Part shown: positions 1 through 7,285 of the stretch, piece by piece | Layout: each line of letters begins with the position of its first letter | How positions within the stretch are numbered: position 1 is the first letter of the stretch | Assembly: GCA_025453505.1 (NCBI GenBank) | Contig: JALOQG010000079.1 | Span: forward strand, 1 to 9,446 | DNA from: Myxococcota bacterium | GTDB taxonomy: Bacteria; Myxococcota_A; UBA9160; PR03 | Direction of reading: 5' to 3' | DNA length: 9,446 nucleotides | The notes under the pieces: model-generated | Databases searched by the model: none | The model's input: only the letters and a program-made list of their open reading frames with translations | Told to the model about the DNA's origin: nothing | Translations under genes and position numbers: made by a program

Positions 1-102
1 CTCAACGAGCTGGCGGCGCAGCAGTCGCGCACGCAGCGCTCCACGCTCGGTGACCTGCTCGCCGAGAAGCTGCGCAACGCGGGCAAGACCGACGGCGAGT
101 AG
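1..102 (+). CDS. rpsA: C-terminal end of probable 30S ribosomal protein S1 (partial)
   Basis: This is the last 33 codons of a gene that begins upstream of the window, in frame 1, ending in TAG at 100-102. The tail is polar and charged and contains LGDLLAEKLRNAGK, a pattern that resembles the helical C-terminal tails of S1 proteins from several non-enteric proteobacteria. No S1 RNA-binding repeat is visible because only the tail is in view. The main support is context: rpsA sits directly upstream of ihfB in E. coli and many relatives, and ihfB follows here after 58 bp. S1 binds mRNA on the 30S subunit and promotes initiation on structured or weakly Shine-Dalgarno messages. The alternative is another gene sometimes found before ihfB, such as the protease gene sppA. 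That this is a coding end is likely; the identity is moderately supported. Confidence 0.6.
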   Translation, partial: LNELAAQQSRTQRSTLGDLLAEKLRNAGKTDGE

Positions 103-115
103 CGGCGGCGATCCG

Positions 116-143
116 GCGGCCGCGCCCCTGCGGGCGCGGCCGC
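116..143 (+). other. Perfect GC-only hairpin between rpsA-like gene and ihfB
   Basis: A 12-base arm, GCGGCCGCGCCC (116-127), is followed by a 4-base loop (CTGC, 128-131) and its exact reverse complement (132-143). All twelve pairs are G-C. The hairpin starts 13 bases after the upstream stop codon and ends 6 bases before the ihfB ribosome binding site. No T-run follows, so it is not a canonical intrinsic terminator. It could be a partial attenuator, an RNA processing or 3'-end stability element for the upstream message, or a structure that affects ihfB translation. The symmetry is directly visible; the role is inferred. Confidence 0.65.
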
Positions 144-149
144 ACGACC

Positions 150-155
150 GAGGGG
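150..155 (+). promoter_or_regulatory. Ribosome binding site of ihfB
   Basis: GAGGGG lies 5 bases upstream of the ATG at 161. It supports that ATG over the longer reading frame that opens upstream at 50, whose first 37 codons would overlap the preceding gene and the hairpin. Confidence 0.7.
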
Positions 156-160
156 ACGCG

Positions 161-478
161 ATGACCAAGAGCGGGCTCATCGAGAAGGTGTCGGAGAAGA
201 CGCCGCACATCTCGAAGAAGGACACCGAAGTGGTCGTGAACACGATCTTCGATGCGATGACCGATGCGCTCAAGCGCGGGGAGCGCATCGAGATCCGTGG
301 CTTCGGCTCGTTCCAGGTGAAGGTGCGCGAGGCGCGCGACGGCCGGAACCCGAAGACCGGCGAGATGGTGAACATTCCGGCCAAGCGGACGCCCTTCTTC
401 AAAGTGGGGAAGGAGCTGAAGGAAATGGTGGACGACGCGCCGACCAGCGCAGGGTCGGAGCGGACGGGTTCGGATTGA
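161..478 (+). CDS. ihfB: Integration host factor subunit beta (HU/IHF family)
   Basis: A 105-residue DNA-bending protein that would pair with IHF alpha, encoded elsewhere, to bend DNA sharply at specific sites and shape the nucleoid, transcription and recombination. The N-terminus MTKSGLIEKV is typical of the beta subunit. The family core GERIEIRGFGSF lies at about residues 40-51, and the beta-arm with the DNA-intercalating proline is RNPKTGE at 62-68 (Pro64). Glu44 and Arg46 align without gaps with the residues E. coli IhfB uses for sequence-specific contact. This favours IHF beta over generic HU. The end FFKVGKELKEMV is also canonical. About 15 further residues, polar and acidic, extend beyond the usual end of about 94 residues. 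Start choice rests on the GAGGGG site and homology of the first residues. It sits between the rpsA-like gene and lapA as in enteric bacteria. Annotation as HU remains possible. Confidence 0.93.
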   Translation: MTKSGLIEKVSEKTPHISKKDTEVVVNTIFDAMTDALKRGERIEIRGFGSFQVKVREARDGRNPKTGEMVNIPAKRTPFFKVGKELKEMVDDAPTSAGSERTGSD

Positions 479-493
479 GCGCGGCTTCGGCCT

Positions 494-499
494 GAGGAG
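494..499 (+). promoter_or_regulatory. Ribosome binding site of lapA
   Basis: GAGGAG (within TGAGGAG) lies 7 bases before the ATG at 507, in the 28-bp gap after ihfB. It is the strongest Shine-Dalgarno match in the window and fixes the lapA start. Confidence 0.8.
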
Positions 500-506
500 T
501 CCACGC

Positions 507-854
507 ATGCTGTGGCTGCGGCGAGTCGTGGTGCTCTCGCTCTTCGTCGCGATGCTGGTGGGCGGCTGGTCGTTCGCGCGCCGGAACGATCCGTTGCTGC
601 TCGTGGACTACGGCATCGGGACGGTCGAGGCGCCGCGCTGGGCGATCCTGCTCGGCGTGTTCGCGCTGGGCGCCGGGTTCGTCGGGCTCTTCGCCCTGTA
701 TCAAGGCGCGCGCCATGCGCTGACCACGCGTCGCTATCGAAAGCTCGTGCGCGGCCTCGAGGAAGAGGTGCACCAGCTCCGCAACCTGCCGCTCGGACCG
801 CCGGACGCCGTTTCCGCCCGACGCGCTCCGGAAGGCCTCGGGCCGAGCGGATAG
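507..854 (+). CDS. lapA: LapA-like (DUF1049) inner membrane protein
   Basis: A 115-residue protein of the lipopolysaccharide assembly protein A family (YciS in E. coli). Two hydrophobic segments are visible, at about residues 7-24 and 46-66. Between them is the short loop typical of the family, starting with an Asn-Asp pair (27-28) and followed by a hydrophobic strand and an acidic residue. After the second helix comes a basic stretch and a predicted coiled-coil (about 76-92, RRYRKLVRGLEEEVHQL), then a proline-rich tail. In E. coli LapA works with LapB at the inner membrane in LPS transport and in FtsH-dependent turnover of LpxC. That role is known for the family and is inferred here. The gene follows ihfB by 28 bp and precedes the lapB-like gene by 4 bp, the same order as in E. 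coli, which strengthens the call. Length is close to the usual 100 or so residues. Confidence 0.85.
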   Translation: MLWLRRVVVLSLFVAMLVGGWSFARRNDPLLLVDYGIGTVEAPRWAILLGVFALGAGFVGLFALYQGARHALTTRRYRKLVRGLEEEVHQLRNLPLGPPDAVSARRAPEGLGPSG

Positions 855-858
855 TCGC

Positions 859-1893
859 GTGGCGTTCTTCCGAGGGGGGCGGGAGCGCGGCGGGGCCGCC
901 GCATCGGATGCGGCGTTGCGCCGCGCATTGCACGCGGTGCTCGATCACGATCTCGCCCGCGCCGAGACGGCGCTTTCCGAGACGCTGCGCCGCGACTCCA
1001 GCCAGATCGACGCCTATCTCGCCCTGGCGAGCGTGTATCGACAGCGCGGCGAGCTCGGCCGCGCGATCCACCTGCACCAGAACCTGCTGCTGCGGCGCGA
1101 TCTCGGTCCGGCCGAGCGTTTCCAGGCGCTGCTCGGCCTGGCGGACGACTTTCGCGAGGGCGGCTTCCTGCGCCGTGCGATCGCCGCGTACGAGGAAGTC
1201 CTGACGCGCGCGCCGCGCGAGCCGCGGGCCCTGCGCGCCCTCGTACGACTGCTCGTCGACGCGCGCGAGCCGCGCCGCGCGATTCCGTTCGCGAAGCGTC
1301 TCGCGCGCATCGAGGGTGCCGACGCGCGCGAGCTCGAGGCGCAGGTACACGTCGAGCTCGCCCAGGTCGAGCGGGCGGAGGGTCGTTCGCAGGCGGCGCG
1401 CAAGGCGCTTCGGCGTGGCCTCGATCTCGATCCGCGCGCGGTGCATGCGTGGATCCTGCTCGGCGAAGTAGAGGCAGAGCTCGGCCGTTCGAAGGACGCA
1501 GTGGCCGCATGGCGCCGCGTACCCGAGGTCGACCGGCGCGCCGGGCCGCTCGTGTATCCGCGCGTCGCGGCGATCTTCGCGGCGCTCGGCCGCGCCCGCG
1601 ACCACGAGGCGTGGCTGCGCGAGCTGCTGGCGAGCGACGGCGACGACGCTGGCGCGCGACTCGCATTGGCGCGGGCGCTCGCCGCGCGCGGCGCAGCGTC
1701 CGAAGCGCTCGACGAGGTCGCGATCGTCCTCGATCGCGAGCCGCAGCATCTCGAGGCGCACGCCGTGCGGGGCCGCATCCTGCTCACCGAAGGACGTGAA
1801 GCCGAAGTGGTCAAGGCGCACGAGGCGCTGCTGGATCTGCTCGAGCGCGAACGCGTGACGCTTCCGGCGGACGCGGGCGACGCCTTCGCATGA
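859..1893 (+). CDS. lapB: LapB-like TPR protein without membrane anchor or rubredoxin domain
   Basis: A 344-residue protein made almost entirely of tetratricopeptide repeats. The second repeat, ASVYRQRGELGRAIHLHQ (residues 57-74), closely resembles the corresponding repeat of E. coli LapB (YciM), and the rest follows in the same arrangement. LapB is an essential inner-membrane adaptor that promotes FtsH degradation of LpxC and so limits LPS synthesis. Two hallmark parts are missing. The N-terminus (MAFFRGGRERGG...) is polar with no membrane helix, and the C-terminus ends just after the last repeat with no CxxC-type rubredoxin-like domain; the protein has no cysteine at all. The loss is not an obvious frameshift, because mutS starts within the stop codon. 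The start is GTG at 859, four bases after lapA, with a weak GAGCGGA site upstream. Position after lapA supports the call, but LPS function without these parts is uncertain; a general TPR scaffold is the alternative. Confidence 0.75.
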   Translation: MAFFRGGRERGGAAASDAALRRALHAVLDHDLARAETALSETLRRDSSQIDAYLALASVYRQRGELGRAIHLHQNLLLRRDLGPAERFQALLGLADDFREGGFLRRAIAAYEEVLTRAPREPRALRALVRLLVDAREPRRAIPFAKRLARIEGADARELEAQVHVELAQVERAEGRSQAARKALRRGLDLDPRAVHAWILLGEVEAELGRSKDAVAAWRRVPEVDRRAGPLVYPRVAAIFAALGRARDHEAWLRELLASDGDDAGARLALARALAARGAASEALDEVAIVLDREPQHLEAHAVRGRILLTEGREAEVVKAHEALLDLLERERVTLPADAGDAFA

Positions 1894-4553
1894 GTACCTC
1901 GGCCCTCGACACGCCGATGATGCGGCAGTACCGCGCGATCAAGGCGCAGCACCCCGAGGCGATCCTGTTCTATCGCATGGGCGACTTCTACGAACTCTTC
2001 CTCGCCGACGCCGAGCTCGCCGCGCCGCTGCTCGACATCACGCTCACCACGCGCGACAAGGGCAAGCCCGATGCGGTGCCGATGTGCGGTGTACCGGTGC
2101 ACGGCGTCGATCCGTACCTGAAGCGGCTGACGGAGCTCGGCCACCGCGTCGCGATCTGCGAACAGACCGAGGCGCCCTCGAAGACCGCGCGCGCCAAGCT
2201 GGTACGGCGCGAAGTCGTCGAGGTGCTCACGCCCGGCCTCGTCGGCGATCCGGAAGGACTCGACGCGCGCTCGGAGGTGTCGGTCGCAGCGCTCGATCTC
2301 GACGCCGCCTCCGGCGCCGGCCTCGCCGCGCTCGAGGCGTCGACCGGCGAGCTGCGCGCGACCGAGACGCGGCGAGCCGACGCGGCGACGCTTCCGTCCG
2401 CGCTCGCAGAGGAACTCGGCCGCATCGCGCCGCGCGAGGTGCTCGTCGCGCGCGCACACGTCGAGACGCTCGGCGCGCAGCTGCGCGCGCTGCTGCCCGG
2501 AATCGCGGTGACGGCCGTCGATGCGAGCAGCTTCGAGCCGTCCCGGGCGCCGGCGGCGCCCGACGGATTCGTTCCGACCGCCGCCGACGCGGGCACGCGC
2601 GCGGCCGCCGCGTTGATCCACTATCTCGGCGCGAACCAGCCGTTCGCGCTCGCGCACGCGGCGCGTCTGCGACGCTACGCGCTCGGCGACGCGATGGTGC
2701 TCGACGCCGCGACGCGCGCGCATCTCGAACTCTTCGAGAGCAGCATCGATCGCTCGCGCCGGGGCACGTTGATCGAACGCATCGACGCGACGATGTCGCC
2801 GCTCGGTGCGCGCCGCCTCGCGCGCTGGCTGGCGTACCCGCTGCTCGATGCGGAGGCGATTCGCGCTCGACAGGACGCCGTGGCGTGGCTCGCGGAGCGC
2901 GACCGTCTCCGCGCGCAGCTGCGCGAGCGCCTGCGCGGCGTGCGCGATCTCGAGCGGCTGCTCGCCAAGGCCGCGCGTCCGGGCGCGACGCCGCGGGATC
3001 TCGCGGCCCTGCGCGCTTCGCTCGGCGCGCTGCCGGCCGTCACCGCGTGCCTCGACGCGATCGACGATGCGTCGCTGCCCGGCGCCGCGGCGGAGCGACC
3101 GGCGACGCTGCCCGTGCCTGCGCCGGTGCCCGCCGCGCACGCGCTGCTCGCGCGCGGCCTCGTCGACGATCCGCCGGCCATCGCGCGCGGGTCGCGCGGC
3201 GCGAACGAGATCGGCTACGTCCGCGAAGGGCATCACGCGGAGCTCGACGCCTTGCGCGAGAGCGCGCGCGACGGTCGCGCGTGGATCGCCGACCTCGAGG
3301 CGCGCGAGCGCGAGCGCAGCGGCATCCCCGGACTCAAGATCCGTTTCCATCCGGTGCACGGCTACGGCATCGAGGTCAGCAAGTCGAACCTCGCGCGCGT
3401 GCCGGCCGACTTCGAGCGCAAGCAGACGCTGGCCAACGCGGAGCGCTTCACGACGCCGGTGCTGCGCGAGATGGAGGGCCGCATCCTGGGCGCACACGAG
3501 CGCGCCGCTGCGCTGGAGAGGGAGCTCTTCGAGGAACTCCGCACGAATGTGTTGCGCCACACGGCCGCGATCCGCGCGAGCGCCGATGCGGTGGGGGATC
3601 TCGATTCGCTCGCGAGCCTGGCGGAGATCGCACGACGCGACGGTTGGATCCGCCCGGAAGTGGACGCCAGCGAGCGGCTCGAGATCCGCGCCGGGCGGCA
3701 TCCGGTCGTCGAGGCGCTGCTCGGGGGCAGCGGCTACGTCGCCAACGACACGCGCCTCGATCCCGAGGACGCGCAGATCCTGCTGCTGACCGGTCCCAAC
3801 ATGTCGGGCAAGAGCACCTATCTCCGGCAGGTCGCGGTGCTCGCGCTGCTCGCGCAGATCGGCAGCTTCGTGCCCGCGGAGTCGATGCGGATCGGCATCG
3901 TCGATCGGATCTTCACGCGCGTCGGCGCGTCGGACCGCCTCGCGCACGGCGAGTCGACGTTCCTCGTGGAGATGCGCGAGACGGCCGAGATCCTGTCGCA
4001 GGCGACGCGGCGCAGCCTCGTCATCCTCGACGAGATCGGCCGCGGGACGAGCACCTACGACGGTCTCTCGATCGCCTGGGCCGTCGCCGAGCATCTCCAC
4101 GACGCGCCGGCGCTCCGGCCGCGCACGCTCTTCGCGACGCACTACCACGAGCTGGTGGATCTCGCGTCGCGCAAGCCGCACCTGCGCAACGCGCACTTCG
4201 AGGTGCGCGAGTGGGGACACGACGTCGTGTTCCTGCGCCGGCTCGTCGACGGCGGCGCGAGCCGCTCCTACGGCATCCAGGTGGCGCGTCTCGCCGGCTT
4301 GCCGGATGCGGTGATCGCGCGCGCCCGCCAGGTGCTCGCGCAGCTCGAGGCGAACGACGCCGGCCGCGACGGCGCTCGTGCGCCGCAGCTTTCGCTCTTC
4401 GATGCGGCGCCCGCTCCGGCGCCGCGTTCCGACGCCGACGAGCGCGCGCTCGACGAATTGCGCCGGCTCGACGTCGACCGGCTGGCGCCGCTCGACGCGC
4501 TTCTCCTCGTGCATCGCCTGGCCGCGATGCTGCGCAAGGACGAAGCGTCGTGA
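1890..4553 (+). CDS. mutS: DNA mismatch repair protein MutS
   Basis: An 887-residue, complete MutS1, slightly longer than the E. coli protein (853). It scans DNA, binds mispairs and, after ATP exchange, recruits MutL. The mismatch-reading motif Phe-Tyr-Glu is at residues 33-35 within FYRMGDFYELF. The ATPase domain carries Walker A GPNMSGKST (635-643) and Walker B ILDEIGRGTST (712-722), with Asp714 and Glu715. A helix-turn-helix dimer region begins near 798 (VARLAGLP). Next is QLSLF at 833-837, a match to the sliding-clamp-binding pentapeptide. The C-terminus (about 855-887) resembles the small tetramerisation domain. The start ATG overlaps the lapB stop as ATGA (1890-1893), so translation is probably coupled, and the first 37 residues align well with E. 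coli MutS, supporting this start. No key residue is missing. Its stop overlaps the glnD start. Confidence 0.97.
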   Translation: MSTSALDTPMMRQYRAIKAQHPEAILFYRMGDFYELFLADAELAAPLLDITLTTRDKGKPDAVPMCGVPVHGVDPYLKRLTELGHRVAICEQTEAPSKTARAKLVRREVVEVLTPGLVGDPEGLDARSEVSVAALDLDAASGAGLAALEASTGELRATETRRADAATLPSALAEELGRIAPREVLVARAHVETLGAQLRALLPGIAVTAVDASSFEPSRAPAAPDGFVPTAADAGTRAAAALIHYLGANQPFALAHAARLRRYALGDAMVLDAATRAHLELFESSIDRSRRGTLIERIDATMSPLGARRLARWLAYPLLDAEAIRARQDAVAWLAERDRLRAQLRERLRGVRDLERLLAKAARPGATPRDLAALRASLGALPAVTACLDAIDDASLPGAAAERPATLPVPAPVPAAHALLARGLVDDPPAIARGSRGANEIGYVREGHHAELDALRESARDGRAWIADLEARERERSGIPGLKIRFHPVHGYGIEVSKSNLARVPADFERKQTLANAERFTTPVLREMEGRILGAHERAAALERELFEELRTNVLRHTAAIRASADAVGDLDSLASLAEIARRDGWIRPEVDASERLEIRAGRHPVVEALLGGSGYVANDTRLDPEDAQILLLTGPNMSGKSTYLRQVAVLALLAQIGSFVPAESMRIGIVDRIFTRVGASDRLAHGESTFLVEMRETAEILSQATRRSLVILDEIGRGTSTYDGLSIAWAVAEHLHDAPALRPRTLFATHYHELVDLASRKPHLRNAHFEVREWGHDVVFLRRLVDGGASRSYGIQVARLAGLPDAVIARARQVLAQLEANDAGRDGARAPQLSLFDAAPAPAPRSDADERALDELRRLDVDRLAPLDALLLVHRLAAMLRKDEAS
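4536..4540 (+). promoter_or_regulatory. Ribosome binding site of glnD inside the mutS end
   Basis: AAGGA lies 9 bases before the GTG at 4550, within the last mutS codons. It supports the GTG start of glnD, which overlaps the mutS stop as GTGA (4550-4553). Confidence 0.55.
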
Positions 4554-7285
4554 GCGCGCCCGAGATCGTGCGGCCGTGGCTGGCCGAGCTCGGCGAGCGC
4601 GGACCGCTGGTGGGAGCGACGGACGCCGACGTGCTGCGCAGCGTGCGCGGTTATCTGGCGGCGTCCCGCGAACACCTCGCGGAGCTGCACCGCACCTCGC
4701 GCTCGGGCGCGCGCGTGAACGGCGCGCATGCCGATCTGATGGACCGCCTCGTGCGGCGCCTGTTCCAGATCGCCGAGAGCGAGCACTTCGCCGAGGCCGG
4801 CCGCGTCGACGAGCGCGCGGCGATCCTCGCGGTCGGCGGCTACGCGCGGCGCGAGATGTCGCTGCACTCGGACGTCGATCTGCTCCTGTTGCACGAGGGC
4901 GCGGTGACGCCGTACGTGCGCCGGCTGGCCGAACGCATCCAGTTGTGGCTCTGGGACGCCGGCCTGACGGTGGGATGCGCGACGCGCACCGTGAACGAGA
5001 CGATCGAGCTCGCACGCACCGACAACACCGTCTTCACGGGCATTCTCGACACGCGCTTCCTGTCCGGCGACCCGGTCTTCTATCACGAGTTCAGCGACAC
5101 GATCCGGCGCGAGCTGCTGGCCGACGTGGGCGAGTTCCTCGCGCGGCAGATCGATGCGGTCGGGATGCGCCACGAGGCATACGGCGAATCGCTCTACCTG
5201 CTGCAGCCGAACGTGAAGGAGGGCGCGGGAGGGCTGCGCGACTACCACGCCGCGATCTGGGCGATGCGCGCGGTGTTGCCGTCGGCGCGCGGCGTCGAGG
5301 ACCTGCTGCACTACGGCCTGCTGACCGAGTCCGAGATGGAGGACTACCGCGACGCCCTCGATTTCCTGTGGTGGGTACGCAATCAGCTGCATCTGCTCGC
5401 GAAGCGTCGTCAGGACCAGATGAGCTTCGAGCTCCAGGAGCAGGTCGCGTTGGCGCGCGGCTATCCGGACGGCGGTCCCGACGCGCCGCTGCCGGTCGAG
5501 CTCTTCATGGGCGACTACTACCGCCATGCTCGTGCGATCCGGAACTACTCCGATCTCGCCATCGAACAGTGTCAGGCGCGCGCGCGTCGCAATGCCGGAC
5601 CGGAGCCGCCGGCCCTCGAGGTCGAGGACGGTTTCCGGCTGGCGAGCGGGCACCTCGAAATTCCGCATCCGGCGCACCTGCGCGAGCGGCCCCTGCGGCT
5701 GCTCACCGCCTTCGCCGTCGCGCAGGAGAACGGCGTTCCGCTCTCGCGCACCGCCCAGCGCCTGGTGCGGGAAAACCTGCACCTGATCGACGACGCGCTG
5801 CGACGCGACCCCGAGGCGACCGCGGCGTTCCTGCGCATTCTCGACTCCGAACGCCGCGTCATGCGGACCCTGATGACGATGAACGAGGTGGGTCTGCTCG
5901 CGCGTTATCTGCCGGAGTGGGAGCACATCGTCTGCCGCTGGCAGCACGTGATCTATCACACCTACACGGTCGACGTGCACTCGATCTTCCTCGTCGAGGA
6001 GTTGCGGCGCCTCTACGCGGGCAAGTACGAGCGCGCGCTGCCCGATCTGACCGAGCTGATGCAGAACGCCGAGGATCGGCCGGCACTCTTCCTCGGCTGC
6101 CTGCTGCACGACATCGGCAAGGGCTTCGGCGGAGACCACTCGGCGAAGGGCGTGGAGCGCGCGCGCACCTGCCTCGAGCGCCTGAACCTCGCACCCGAGC
6201 GCGCGGAGCGCGTGCTCTTCCTGGTCGCCCATCATCTGACGATGTCGCACGTCGGGCAGCGTCGCGATCTCGCCGATCCGAAGACGATCTACGAGTTCGC
6301 CAAGCTGGTCGGCGATCGAACCAATCTGCGCAATCTCTACCTCCTGACCTTCGCGGACATGCGCGCGTCGTCCAAGCAGGGCTGGACGGAGTGGCGCTGG
6401 GCGCTGCTGCGCGAACTCTTCGAGCGGGCCGCCGAGGTGCTCGAGACGGGCGACGCGGACGAGCGCGTGGCGATGGCGACCATCGAGTCGCGCGTCGAGG
6501 TCCGCCGGCAGGCCGCCCGTGACGAGCTGCGGGCCCTCGGCGTCGCCGAGGCCAAGATCGACGGCTTCTTCGACGAGATGCCGCGCCGCTACTTCGTGTC
6601 GCACGGACCGCGCCAGATCGCGCGCCACGCGCGCGCTTTCTTCGGTTACAAGGAGGAGCGCGGCGTCGTCGTGAGCGTGCGCGAGATGCGCGGCGACTTC
6701 TCCGAGCTGATCGTGTGTACGCGCGACGTGCACGGCCTCTACTGGCGCGTGGCCGGCACCCTGACGGCGCGCGGCATCAACATCTTCGCGTCGAACGTCT
6801 ACACGACGCGATCCGGACTCGCGCTCGAGGTGTACCGGGTCGCGACGCCGCCGGGCGACGCTTCGGATCGCCAGCGGCTCTGGGCCGGCTTCGAAGAGAG
6901 CCTGCGCGACGTGCTCGCGGGACGCGTGCGCGTCGAGGATCTCGTCAAGCGCCGGCGGCGTCCGATCGGCGCGACCGAGACGCCGTCGCGCATGCCGCCG
7001 TCGGTCACGATCGAGAACGGTGAGTCCGACTTCTACACGATCGTGGACGTGTCCGCGAACGATCGCCTGGGCCTGCTCTACGACCTGACCCGTACGCTCG
7101 CCGAACACGGACTCGAGATCTACATCTCGAAGGCGACGACCGTCCTCGATCAGGTCGCGGATACCTTCTACGTGAAGGACGTCCAGGAGGACGGCTTCCA
7201 GAAGCTCGCGGATCCGGATCGCATCGCGGCGCTCGAGCGCGCGCTGCTCGACGCGGCGCAGCTCGAAGAGCCGGCCCATGGCTGA
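4550..7285 (+). CDS. glnD: [Protein-PII] uridylyltransferase / uridylyl-removing enzyme
   Basis: A 911-residue bifunctional nitrogen sensor. It attaches UMP to PII proteins (GlnB/GlnK) when glutamine is low and removes it when glutamine is high, setting glutamine synthetase activity and NtrBC signalling. All expected domains are visible in order. The nucleotidyltransferase motif has Gly96-Gly97 followed by SDVDLLLL with Asp108 and Asp110. The GlnD signature PNVKEGAGGLRD is at 220-231. The uridylyl-removing HD domain shows His477, HDIGKG at 520-525 and His561-His562. Two C-terminal ACT domains, which bind glutamine, lie at about 718-790 and 827-890. The usual GGYGR of the active site reads GGYAR here (Ala99), but the catalytic glycines and aspartates are intact. 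The GTG start overlaps the mutS stop; a nearby AAGGA supports it. No PII or glutamine synthetase gene is in the window, so regulation by neighbours cannot be judged. Confidence 0.96.
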   Translation: MSAPEIVRPWLAELGERGPLVGATDADVLRSVRGYLAASREHLAELHRTSRSGARVNGAHADLMDRLVRRLFQIAESEHFAEAGRVDERAAILAVGGYARREMSLHSDVDLLLLHEGAVTPYVRRLAERIQLWLWDAGLTVGCATRTVNETIELARTDNTVFTGILDTRFLSGDPVFYHEFSDTIRRELLADVGEFLARQIDAVGMRHEAYGESLYLLQPNVKEGAGGLRDYHAAIWAMRAVLPSARGVEDLLHYGLLTESEMEDYRDALDFLWWVRNQLHLLAKRRQDQMSFELQEQVALARGYPDGGPDAPLPVELFMGDYYRHARAIRNYSDLAIEQCQARARRNAGPEPPALEVEDGFRLASGHLEIPHPAHLRERPLRLLTAFAVAQENGVPLSRTAQRLVRENLHLIDDALRRDPEATAAFLRILDSERRVMRTLMTMNEVGLLARYLPEWEHIVCRWQHVIYHTYTVDVHSIFLVEELRRLYAGKYERALPDLTELMQNAEDRPALFLGCLLHDIGKGFGGDHSAKGVERARTCLERLNLAPERAERVLFLVAHHLTMSHVGQRRDLADPKTIYEFAKLVGDRTNLRNLYLLTFADMRASSKQGWTEWRWALLRELFERAAEVLETGDADERVAMATIESRVEVRRQAARDELRALGVAEAKIDGFFDEMPRRYFVSHGPRQIARHARAFFGYKEERGVVVSVREMRGDFSELIVCTRDVHGLYWRVAGTLTARGINIFASNVYTTRSGLALEVYRVATPPGDASDRQRLWAGFEESLRDVLAGRVRVEDLVKRRRRPIGATETPSRMPPSVTIENGESDFYTIVDVSANDRLGLLYDLTRTLAEHGLEIYISKATTVLDQVADTFYVKDVQEDGFQKLADPDRIAALERALLDAAQLEEPAHG

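Noticed and set aside
50..160. N-terminal extension of ihfB from an upstream ATG.
   Set aside because: It would overlap the upstream gene and pass through the hairpin. The residues are unlike IHF, and the ATG at 161 has a good ribosome site and the conserved MTKS start.
2084..4549. In-frame upstream extension of glnD through mutS, suggesting a fusion protein.
   Set aside because: The translation before 4550 is Arg/Ala-rich nonsense from the wrong frame of mutS. Recognisable GlnD sequence starts only after the GTG at 4550.
1014..5015. Very long open frame on the - strand under lapB, mutS and glnD.
   Set aside because: It is rich in Arg, Ala and Ser, has no recognisable domain, and lies wholly antisense to genes with strong motif support. 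Long antisense frames are expected in DNA with this G+C and codon bias.
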